From the NCBI GenBank assembly GCA_050949175.1, contig JBMNFG010000009.1:248001-312000 (forward strand): a stretch of 64,000 bases of DNA, given 5' to 3'. The translations under genes and the position numbers were made by a program. Source of the stretch: UBA4971 sp900019985 (GTDB lineage: Bacteria > Bacillota > SHA-98 > UBA4971). Positions 35,918 through 43,731 of this stretch are shown piece by piece (within the stretch, counting starts at the first letter, position 1; every line of letters starts with the position of its first letter). The notes below the pieces were generated by a model, which was given only the letters and a program-made list of their open reading frames with translations, did no database searches and was not told the origin of the DNA.

Positions 35918-38217
35918 GTATGACAAGGGGGGCGAGTCCGGTAATGAGATTGTCTCGGAGAAATCTGTGGTACAAGGTGATCCTTCAAGTAGTATTGGTC
36001 TTGATGCTGGCAGCGGCAGCAAGCTTTGTATATGCTGCTGAGCCTGAAGGGAAGACCTACATCGAGTTTATTATTGACGCGTCCAGCAGTATGAAGGATA
36101 AAGTGGAAGGCAGCTATACCAGAATGGATGTGGCAAAGGAAGTTCTGAAGGAACTTGTAGAAAGCTTGGACGATGACCCTATGCTCGAAATTGCCTTGCG
36201 AGTATACGGTTCTCAGTTGCCGGGGAAGAGTGCGTGTGAGGATTCAGGACTTATGGTGGACTTCGGGCCCGTGGGCAAGGTGCGAGCTTCGATCTTGCAG
36301 GTTGTTGAATCTTTGAGCCCGAAAGGGATGACACCGATAGGATACTCATTACGAGAAGCGGCAAAGGATTTCCCTCAAGGCAAAGACGGAAGAAACGTTA
36401 TTGTCCTTGTGACAGACGGAGAAGAGAGCTGCCTTGCGAATCCGTGCGCCATCTCGCAACAGCTGCAAGACCAGGGAATTATCTTGAAGCCCTACGTGGT
36501 GGGATTTGCGCTGTCCGCTAAGGCTGAAGAGAAGGTGCGGTGCATAGGGCACTATTTCTCAGCCAACGACAGAGCAAGCCTGAGAGATGCGTTAAGCTCT
36601 ATCATGGTTGAAGTAGTTGCCGCGCCGTCGCTGGAGGTGGAGGCATGGGCTGACGGAAAGAACGTCACAGCGCAGACTGAGATCCAAGTCCTCGATGCAT
36701 CAGGTAGGCCTGCCGAGGTCGAGGTAAAAGCTAAAGCTGGAGACGTCTTGCGCCTTTCGGCGGCAGAAGGCGTTTACACTGTCACAGGCAAGCTAGTAAT
36801 AGACGGCGAGCCTATAGAGGTAAGCGAGGCCAATGTCGCTCTTAAAGGAGGCGAGACGACAAGGGTCCGCCTGGACTTCGGAACCTCCACAGGCAAGATT
36901 GTCCTTTACGCAACTGCAGGTGGAAGGGCAATACCTCCGTCTTCGCTTTCCGCCAGGATTTTCAGGGACGGCAGAGACCACGGGGAGCTCGTGTCTGAGG
37001 GAGATAGGTTGTCCATCAGAGTCCAGCCCGGGGTTTACGACTTGAGGTGCGATTACAGGTCCCGGCCTCAGCAGAGCCTGGGAGTCGAGGGGATTGAAGT
37101 TCAGCGCGGCGAAACCAAAGTTATAGAGCTTGCTTTCCAACGGCCTGGACGTATCGTGGTAAAAGCGATTATCGAGGACAGACCCAGCAACGAAGTGAAT
37201 CTTGAGCTCTACCAGAATGACAGACTCATTGGGCAGTTTGAGCAAGTCCCAGGCGAGCGCGGCGTATTTGAAGCAGGTGTTCTGGAAGGAAGCTATGATA
37301 TCCTGGCCATCCCGAGAATCCAGGGTCTTGCCGAGCGGTGGCTGCGCGAGGTGCTGGTGAGAGCCGGGGAGACAGTGGAGCGAGAGATCGTCATAGGTCC
37401 CAGCAAGATCAGGCTCAAATTTATCTTGGACGGCAAGCCGTATTCCGACCTGGACGGTTATACTCGGGTCATGGTGTATCATGCAGGCACAGAAGAATTT
37501 ATCTTCGACCTTGAAGAAGTGGAGAAAGGCGTGTTTGAGGCGCGGTGCGAAGAAGGGCTCTATGACCTGTATCTTATCGACATAGGCACGGGATTCCGAG
37601 ATAGGTGGATTAGAGACGTAGAAGTCAGGTCCGGGGAGATGTATGAGCAGGTCATTGATCTGGGAGGAAAGGGAAAGATCCGGTTCGAGATGTTTGTAGA
37701 CGGAAAGCCTTACGCAGACTATTACTCCAGGGTGATGGTGTATGAGGCGGGCACATATGGCGATGAATATATCTTCGATCTCGAGCAGATAGAAGAGGGC
37801 ATATTTGAACGAGAAATCAAGGAAGGCGTTTACGACCTAGTCGTGTTGAATCTAGGCACCATGTTCGGCCAGGGAGAGATATGGTTCAGAGACGTAGAAG
37901 TTCTAGCAGGTGAAACGTTCGAGAAGATTCTGGACTTTGGCAGGAAATGTGATGTTAGGCTTAAGGTTACTTATAACGGGCGACCGGCCACAGTAGATGA
38001 TATCAGGATTCTTGTGTACGATGCGGAGACCGAAGACTATATCCGGGACTTGGAGGAGACTATTCCCGGGGTCTTCCAAGGAGACCTCATCGAAGGAGTC
38101 TATGACTTCGAAATGACCAATTACCGCGGCGCCATGTGGGTGATGAGAGATGTAGAGCTTACCGGCGGAAGATTCGAAAAAGAGTTCGACCTCACCGAAG
38201 AAGACTTCGGCTGGTAA
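35914..38217 (+). CDS. Exported von Willebrand factor A protein with four C-terminal repeats
   Basis: 767 residues. Signal peptide at about 20-42 ending in VYAAEP. The VWA domain (about 47-230) has an intact metal site: DASSSM, the threonine in GMTPIG, and VTDGEES. After a linker there are four repeats of about 85 residues (about 400-767), each with a VMVYEAGT-EYIFDLE-like strand, GVFE, EGVYDL and RDVEVRAGE. The repeats look like beta-sandwich modules on the cell surface. Probably binds a protein or polymer in the envelope. Followed by three exact-period 30-bp repeats overlapping its stop. Confidence 0.85.
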   Translation: MSMTRGASPVMRLSRRNLWYKVILQVVLVLMLAAAASFVYAAEPEGKTYIEFIIDASSSMKDKVEGSYTRMDVAKEVLKELVESLDDDPMLEIALRVYGSQLPGKSACEDSGLMVDFGPVGKVRASILQVVESLSPKGMTPIGYSLREAAKDFPQGKDGRNVIVLVTDGEESCLANPCAISQQLQDQGIILKPYVVGFALSAKAEEKVRCIGHYFSANDRASLRDALSSIMVEVVAAPSLEVEAWADGKNVTAQTEIQVLDASGRPAEVEVKAKAGDVLRLSAAEGVYTVTGKLVIDGEPIEVSEANVALKGGETTRVRLDFGTSTGKIVLYATAGGRAIPPSSLSARIFRDGRDHGELVSEGDRLSIRVQPGVYDLRCDYRSRPQQSLGVEGIEVQRGETKVIELAFQRPGRIVVKAIIEDRPSNEVNLELYQNDRLIGQFEQVPGERGVFEAGVLEGSYDILAIPRIQGLAERWLREVLVRAGETVEREIVIGPSKIRLKFILDGKPYSDLDGYTRVMVYHAGTEEFIFDLEEVEKGVFEARCEEGLYDLYLIDIGTGFRDRWIRDVEVRSGEMYEQVIDLGGKGKIRFEMFVDGKPYADYYSRVMVYEAGTYGDEYIFDLEQIEEGIFEREIKEGVYDLVVLNLGTMFGQGEIWFRDVEVLAGETFEKILDFGRKCDVRLKVTYNGRPATVDDIRILVYDAETEDYIRDLEETIPGVFQGDLIEGVYDFEMTNYRGAMWVMRDVELTGGRFEKEFDLTEEDFGW

Positions 38218-38300
38218 GAGCACTTAGCATAGGCAAATGTCCGGTAAGAGCGCTTAGCATAGGAGAATACCTGGTAAGAGCACTTAGCATAGGCGAATAA
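38211..38300 (+). repeat. Three 30-bp direct repeats overlapping the VWA stop codon
   Basis: Units start at 38211, 38241 and 38271 and share GGTAAGAGCACTTAGCATAGG with few changes. The first unit contains the last codon and stop (38215-38217) of the von Willebrand A gene. Confidence 0.9.
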
Positions 38301-38547
38301 CCTGTAGCAAGGAAGCCTCCTAGGTGTTATGGGACGCGTAGGGAGAAGACACATGCTAGTTAGAGCACATCCTCTCTCCCTGCGCTGCTCCTTGCATGAT
38401 TTTAGTGTTGTCTGTTGCTGTTGACAGCTCGGAGAACATGTATGGCTTAAGGTGCCACGCGGAACGCGGAGAAACCGGCAAAGACTAGGGAGCTCGTTCC
38501 CTGGATTGAGGTCATTGACCAACTGTACACATGCAGGGGGGATGGAT

Positions 38548-39117
38548 TTGAAGATACCGAGGCCGAGGTTCATGAGACTGAGATTAATAGGTACGGCGGT
38601 CATCACGTTAGCGTGTGTATTGTTGTTCTCCCCATTCGTCTTTTCGGCTGAGTTTTCAGCTGAAGTAGTCATGAGAGGGGCGACCGTCGAAATGTCCGGG
38701 AAGGTCTATGTCAAAGATATGCTGCAGCGATTTGAGTGGGATACTGAGTTTGGCACCGTAGTTACTATAATTGATGCCAGTCAAGAAGCCGCCTGGACAC
38801 TCTTGCCAGACAACAAGTATATTGAAGCATCTGCTGATGAGAGTCCTATCTACATTAAAGATGATGAATACGAAGAAGTTGATCTCGGTACTGAGACGGT
38901 GCGAGGTTACGAGTGCGATGTCATCCGATATATCTACGCAGACCCCGAAATGGGAATCTCCACATTCTGGGTAGCGCGTGACCTGGATTACCCCTTGAGG
39001 GTTGAAGAAGCAGATGCGACAGGTCAAGTTAAGGTTATAATAGAGGTTCTTAACATCGAGGAAGAACAGTTGTGCCCGTGTCTCTTTGAGATACCCGAGG
39101 GTTACGAACGTCTGTAA
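38548..39117 (+). CDS. Exported LolA/DUF4412-like protein
   Basis: About 189 residues from TTG 38548, which has AGGGGGG at good spacing; ATG 38542 is too close to that site. A signal peptide (about 8-35, ending FVFSAEF) is followed by a beta-rich domain that resembles the outer-membrane lipoprotein-sorting fold used in LolA and DUF4412 proteins: WTLLPDNKYIEAS, TVRGYECDVIRY and TFWVARDLDYPLRVE. Likely envelope-located; no catalytic residues seen. A cysteine pair CPC near the end may form a disulfide. Confidence 0.75.
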   Translation: MKIPRPRFMRLRLIGTAVITLACVLLFSPFVFSAEFSAEVVMRGATVEMSGKVYVKDMLQRFEWDTEFGTVVTIIDASQEAAWTLLPDNKYIEASADESPIYIKDDEYEEVDLGTETVRGYECDVIRYIYADPEMGISTFWVARDLDYPLRVEEADATGQVKVIIEVLNIEEEQLCPCLFEIPEGYERL

Positions 39118-39144
39118 CACTTTAAAGGCTGAGGCAAGACTCGG

Positions 39145-39237
39145 ATTTAGAGTGAGACCTAGACTTAGGGCTAGACCTAGACTTAGAGTCAGACTCAGTC
39201 TTAGTCTAACTCTGAGCCTTAGATTAAGAGCAGCCTA
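39145..39237 (+). repeat. 12-bp tandem array after the LolA-like gene
   Basis: About seven degenerate units of 12 bases around AGACCTAGACTT and its near complement AGTCTTAGTCTA, giving a self-complementary tract. It lies just before a terminator-like hairpin. Confidence 0.6.
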
Positions 39238-39239
39238 AG

Positions 39240-39295
39240 TGACGGGGAGGCGGTGAGTCTTTAGCAAGACAAGACCTGCCTCCTCGTTTGATTAT
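39240..39295 (+). terminator. Probable terminator after the LolA-like gene
   Basis: Left arm GGGGAGGCGG and right arm CCTGCCTCCTC pair imperfectly around a 21-base loop and are followed by GTTTGATT. Confidence 0.45.
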
Positions 39296-39476
39296 GAATT
39301 GTGATCATAAATAAGGTGTATTCGCATTCTGTCGCAGCGTAATCATAATAGGCACATCCACATCTCATGAGGCCAAAAGACGGAGTGCCGCGGCTGCAAA
39401 ACGGGAAGTGGCCATAGGTAGCACAGCAAAACAGTCCTGTAACAGCGAAGTGTGAAAGCTGAGTTCAAGAGTTCTG
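39296..39476 (+). other. Convergent intergenic stretch before purC 3' end
   Basis: About 180 bp between the hairpin at 39295 and the purC stop. An open minus-strand frame here has no features of a gene. I see nothing else. Confidence 0.5.
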
Positions 39477-40250
39477 CTATAACTCAAAGGAAAAGCCAAA
39501 AAAGTCATAATTAAGCTTATCCCCGAGGATCGCTGCAGCCAGTTCCTTTTGCAACAGCACCTTGCCATCCTTAGCAACCCGCATGCTGTCACCGGACACT
39601 TCGTCAATGATTACTGCTTGCCCGTCTACTTCACCGAACTCGTACTTGATGTCGATGAGCTCCAGGCCGCGAGCAGCCAGGTCGTTCTTGATGACGGCAG
39701 TTGCCTTCTCTGCAGTGTCTTTCATGTAATCTACTGTCTCTCGGGACACGATACCCAGCGCGACAAGGGCATCTTCAGTGATTAGAGGGTCTCCCCGCAT
39801 ATCATCTTTCAGTGTAAACTCCACAAGAGACGGTAGCGGTTTGCCTTCCTCTACATACTGCCCGTAGCGGCGGACAAAGCTCCCCCATGCCTTTTCTCTG
39901 CAGATGACCTCCAGGTTGAAGGAGCGTGCAGACCTTACGATGATTGTGTTCTCCTTCGGGCCGGTCTCGAGGAAGTGCGTAGGTATTCCTGCCTTCTGTA
40001 GGAGAGCGAAGAAGTAAAGCGTCAGGCGGAAGGATGCGTTGCCTTTACCTGCTACTTCGCCGATAACCTCATTTCCGCCTGAATCGATCCGGCCTTCTGT
40101 TCCGGTTACAGCATCTTTGAAATAAAGTAGCACATTGCCGTCTTCCTGCAAGAACACATCCTTGGTCTTACCGCTGTATAGCTTCTTGAGTCCTGATCCG
40201 TTTTCAGGCGTTCTGCGTGATGCTTCTGCTGCGCCAGGGCTTATCTGCAT
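39477..40250 (-). CDS. purC: Phosphoribosylaminoimidazole-succinocarboxamide synthase
   Basis: 257 residues from ATG 40250, which has AAGGA upstream; the frame stays open 63 codons further but that part is Cys/Lys-rich and unlike PurC. The family core is clear: KKLYSGKTKDVF, GKGNASFRLTLYFF, VRSARSFNLEVICREK near residue 105, and IDEVSGDSMR near the end. It joins aspartate to CAIR in purine synthesis, using ATP. It stands alone, away from other pur genes, in reverse to its neighbours, which is unusual for Firmicutes where pur genes cluster. Confidence 0.93.
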   Translation of the reverse strand: MQISPGAAEASRRTPENGSGLKKLYSGKTKDVFLQEDGNVLLYFKDAVTGTEGRIDSGGNEVIGEVAGKGNASFRLTLYFFALLQKAGIPTHFLETGPKENTIIVRSARSFNLEVICREKAWGSFVRRYGQYVEEGKPLPSLVEFTLKDDMRGDPLITEDALVALGIVSRETVDYMKDTAEKATAVIKNDLAARGLELIDIKYEFGEVDGQAVIIDEVSGDSMRVAKDGKVLLQKELAAAILGDKLNYDFFGFSFEL

Positions 40251-40624
40251 TGATCCTTCTTGGCCGGATATCTCCGGTATTGTTTTCTCGGTTCTACATG
40301 TCTTCTTCATCTGTCTTTCTACACAAGATGTCTCCTGATTCCTATTGGCTTTACAACATCTGCCTTGTTTGGCTTTGCCTTTGCCACATGTGTTCTGCAA
40401 CGCGATTCCTCCTAACCAGGCGGTATAGTACGGTGTCATAGCATCTTTGCAACACCTAGGTAATCCCTACGATTTGATCGTTGCCTGTGCATTGACTTGC
40501 AGATCGGATGCGTAGTGCCCGCACATGCTAATTATAACTAGGGTCAAGCCTCATGTCACTGTCTTGTTACAGCATGCGGTGGGCGGATTTCTACCGCATT
40601 TCATTGGGCTCCTGGTTCAGTCAT
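40251..40624 (-). other. purC upstream region (374 bp)
   Basis: Holds the extended but unlikely purC reading frame and must contain the purC promoter. I see no clear sigma-A pair and no purine riboswitch motif. Confidence 0.4.
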
Positions 40625-40815
40625 ATTAGCTCCATATCAGCCTCACGTTAGCCCCACATTAGCCCCACACTGGCCCTACATCGGCCCCGCAGTAGCCCCA
40701 CACTGGCCCTACATCGGCCCCACATTAGCCCCCGAACCCGATCGGATTCATATTAGCTCCGTATTAGCCTCCCGTTAGCCCCACATTAGCCCTACATCGG
40801 CCATACATTAGCCCG
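40625..40815 (+). repeat. 11-bp tandem array (GCCCCACATTA family)
   Basis: About 14-16 units of 11 bases: GCCCCACATTA, GCCCCACACTG, GCCCTACATCG, partly arranged in a repeating three-unit order. The flanking phrase CCGAACCCGATCGGAT-like block occurs twice (near 40733 and 40820). Confidence 0.8.
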
Positions 40816-40832
40816 CGAACCCGATCGGATGT

Positions 40833-41885
40833 TTAGAGCAAATGCTCACAAATGAGCGGTTTTCAACCACGTTTCTGGCAAACGGTGGCACAATCCTGCC
40901 CACCCCTTACGATTCTTTCAAGCAGACGCTCATAAATGGACGGTTTTCAACCACCTTTCCTCGAAGAGGTGGCACAATTTCGACCACACTTTCCGATTTT
41001 TTCGAGCAAACGCTCATAAATGGAAGATTTTGAATCACCTAAACCGCCTCAGGTGGTAGAGATTCGACCACATTTTCAGGTTGCAGCCCGGTTTTGGGGA
41101 CTTTTTGAGCCTTAGGTGGTAGAATTCCTACCACGTTTTTGGAAAATGTGGCAGTTTTTCGCCCACCTTTTCAGAAAATGTGGGCGAGTTTCGACCACCA
41201 AACCCTGATTTGTAAGATTATGGCAGGCGTGGTGGTCGATATCCTACCACCTTAACGCCTGATCATGGTAGAAAACCTTCCACCTTTGAGCCTCCAGGTG
41301 GGCGAGACTCTACCATTTTGGAGCCTACGCTCAAAACTGTGGTAGAAACTCTTCCACCAAACAGCCTTTCTGTGGCACATTTTCGACCACAGCACAAGCT
41401 TACTCCCGGGAAGCAGTGGAAGCCAGTACCAGATCAGCTATCGGTAAGCCTTTCGGCGGGTGGGTTGGGGCCTGTACGGCAACGGTATGCGAAAGCATCT
41501 CATTATAACTGCCATTTCCACCACAGCGCACGTTTGCTCGCGGGAAGGCAGTACAAGGGAGTGCAAGGCAGTACTAGATCAGCCATGGGTAAGCCTTTGG
41601 GCGGACGGATTGCAGCCAGGACGGCAGTGTTATGGGAAAGATGGAAGGACAACAAGCGCTTCGACTGCACTACACGCTCACTCCAGAGAAAGGAGTAGAA
41701 GGCAGCACCAGATAAGCCATGGGTAAACCTTTCCGTGGGTGCGTTGCGGCTTTCACGGCAATGGCATGCGGAAGTATCTTAGTATGATTATCATTTCGAC
41801 TACAGCGCAAGCTTACTCCCGGGAAGGCAGTAGAAGGGAGTAATAGATCAGCTACGGCTGAGTCTTTTGGTGGGCGGATTTCCAA
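40833..41885 (+). repeat. Hairpin-rich dispersed repeat element, copy 3 (longest)
   Basis: Near-identical to copy 2 (inverted) and to copy 1 from about 41040 to 41590. It has three GAGCAAACGCTCATAAATGG-type blocks instead of two, the same series of GTGG/CCAC palindromes, and one extra tandem unit at the right end (near 41780). A near-duplicate of the short open frames of copy 1 is present but looks non-coding. Confidence 0.87.
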
Positions 41886-42422
41886 CTCGGAGCCTGATGC
41901 TTCCATTAGATGTAAGGGACTCGGCCATGGACAAGCACTTGGGTGGACGGTTTTCGACCATATAAGCGGGTGCGCTTAGGAAAAAGCCGAATCCGAGATG
42001 GAAGCCGAGAAAGCGTTCGAGAAAGCAGTCGGGACAGCGTTCAAGAAGGCGGTCGAGACAGCGTTCGAGAAGACGGTGGGGACAACGTTTAGAAATGGCA
42101 ATGGCAGAATAGAAGGTAAGCTGGAGTTTGTGACGAAATATGTACTTCAAGATTTATACAGGTTGTCATATTCGGAGGTGATATGGCATAAGCATGGATA
42201 TGACACTCCTTTTAGGGTACAAGACCAAAGCGTAGGAAAATGCGGAACATAATGACATCCATCTAACATCCATATGACATCCATATGACATCCATAGTGC
42301 AGTCAAGTGCCGGATGTAGCAGAATGCAGGGCCTATGAAGCTTGAAAGTGCAGTGAAGCTGAAAGCTTTGCAAAGCGCGAAGAGGCTGCGCTAATAGACT
42401 AAAAGAGGAGGGGCTGTTTGAA
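41886..42422 (+). other. Repeat-rich intergenic region before the deacetylase gene
   Basis: Contains a 24-bp unit repeated about 3.5 times at 42001-42090 (core GCGTTCGAGAAGGCGGTCGA-like) that makes an AFEKAVGT-repeating frame (41998-42252), and an ACATCCATATG repeat at 42260-42300. The frame could be a small protein but has no ribosome site. The rest is unassigned. Confidence 0.5.
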
Positions 42423-43532
42423 TTGAGATGGTCTAAGTCCAGGCGAGCTGCTGTTATAGCTGTAACTGTCCTTTTGGTGCTGGCGTCTTTCGGGTTATCA
42501 ACCGGTGCGACCTTGATATCTGCCTCTGACCTGCCGGGCGAACTTGTCTTGGTGAAGTATGATGATATCTATCTTCGAGGTTTCATCCTTGATGATACGA
42601 TGATGGTGCCTGTTCGCCCTATAGCTGAAGCGTTTGGAGCTACTGTCCACTGGGACCAGAAAGGCCGCACAGTTGTAAATGGATATGTTGTGGATATCGT
42701 GGTCAGGTGGGACATAGCGTGGATGCCTGCGAAAGACCTTGCTCCCATCTTGGGGTGCTGGTTCACGTGGGATCAAGACACCCGTACAGTGTCGATTAGC
42801 AACGGTTTTCGGACTGTCTATGTCCAAGCGCCTGAAGGGGTCCCATACCCGACAGGCATGAACTACGAGACTCTGGAGGCGCCGACCGGCGCCTCTAACA
42901 CTGAATCACTGGACAACCTTGCCTTGCTCCCTGAAGAACAACCTGACCTCAGGCTCCCGGTTGAGAGACGGGAACCCGCAGGCAAAGTCGCACTGACCTT
43001 CGATGACGGCCCAGATCCTGAGCTTACCGGAAAGATAGTAGATGTACTGGATGAGTTCGGTGTTAAAGGAACCTTCTTTTTCGTGGGGTGGCGTGCGATA
43101 AGCTATTCAGATGCAGCTAAGAAAGTGGTGGAATCAGGTCATGATGTCGGAAACCACAGCTATTCCCATGCAAGGCTGACAGATCTTGATTCGGACACTG
43201 CAAGGCAGGAGATTAGCAAAGCGCAAACTGCGATAAAACGTGCAACAGGCATCCTTCCAAAATGGTTCCGTCCTCCTTATGGGAGCTACAACGAGGAGAT
43301 TCGCACTATTGCACGGGAAGAAGGCGCGTCTTTAGTCACTTGGAACCTGACGCCCGATGACTGGCAGAACCCAGGTGAAGCTGTAATCAGAGAGCGCGTT
43401 ACCTCTTCGGCAAGGGACGGTTCCATTGTATTGCTCCATGTCAGGGAGCAGACCCTGAGGGCGCTTCCTGATCTTATTAAGGAGCTCCTGGACATGGGCT
43501 ATGAACTCGTGGGACTCTCTGAGCTCTTGTGA
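42423..43532 (+). CDS. Exported polysaccharide deacetylase with copper-amine-oxidase-like N-domain
   Basis: 369 residues from TTG 42423 (GAGGAGGGG upstream). Signal peptide about 8-35. Residues about 40-135 form the copper-amine-oxidase N-terminal type domain common in Firmicute surface proteins (MMVPVRPIAEAFGATVHWD). The NodB homology domain follows (about 185-369): LTFDDGPDP, the HSYSH zinc motif in NHSYSHARLT, RPPYGSYN, and LLHV near the end. It would remove acetyl groups from peptidoglycan or surface glycan GlcNAc. Confidence 0.9.
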   Translation: MRWSKSRRAAVIAVTVLLVLASFGLSTGATLISASDLPGELVLVKYDDIYLRGFILDDTMMVPVRPIAEAFGATVHWDQKGRTVVNGYVVDIVVRWDIAWMPAKDLAPILGCWFTWDQDTRTVSISNGFRTVYVQAPEGVPYPTGMNYETLEAPTGASNTESLDNLALLPEEQPDLRLPVERREPAGKVALTFDDGPDPELTGKIVDVLDEFGVKGTFFFVGWRAISYSDAAKKVVESGHDVGNHSYSHARLTDLDSDTARQEISKAQTAIKRATGILPKWFRPPYGSYNEEIRTIAREEGASLVTWNLTPDDWQNPGEAVIRERVTSSARDGSIVLLHVREQTLRALPDLIKELLDMGYELVGLSELL

Positions 43533-43670
43533 TTCCTTAGAGGCTACGTAACTCAGCCGCTTTAACGCACGGGGCCTTTCCGATCTACGAGTGGACTGAA
43601 CCTTCTCGATCTACCAGTGGCCAAGTCCAAGCGGCCAAGTCCAATAGTAGATTGCGTAAGGCACGTTTCG

Positions 43671-43699
43671 TTTACGAGGCCCCTATACCGTGTTAGAAT
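43671..43699 (+). promoter_or_regulatory. Sigma-A promoter for recD2
   Basis: TTTACG at 43671 and TAGAAT at 43694 with a 17-base spacer and an extended TGT before the -10. It overlaps the GTG at 43690, supporting the later ATG at 43732 as the real start. Confidence 0.5.
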
Positions 43700-43731
43700 T
43701 ATATGGCACCACTCTTTCCTGGAGGATGGAC

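Noticed and set aside
39477..40439. purC start at 40439 giving 320 residues
   Set aside because: The extra 63 residues are Cys/Lys-rich and unlike PurC; ATG 40250 has a ribosome site and gives the normal length.
15876..41885. Insertion sequence with transposase
   Set aside because: No transposase-like protein, DDE motif or flanking target duplication could be found at any of the three repeat copies.
41998..42252. 84-codon frame with AFEKAVGT repeats
   Set aside because: Made by a 24-bp DNA repeat; no ribosome site and an unlikely second half.
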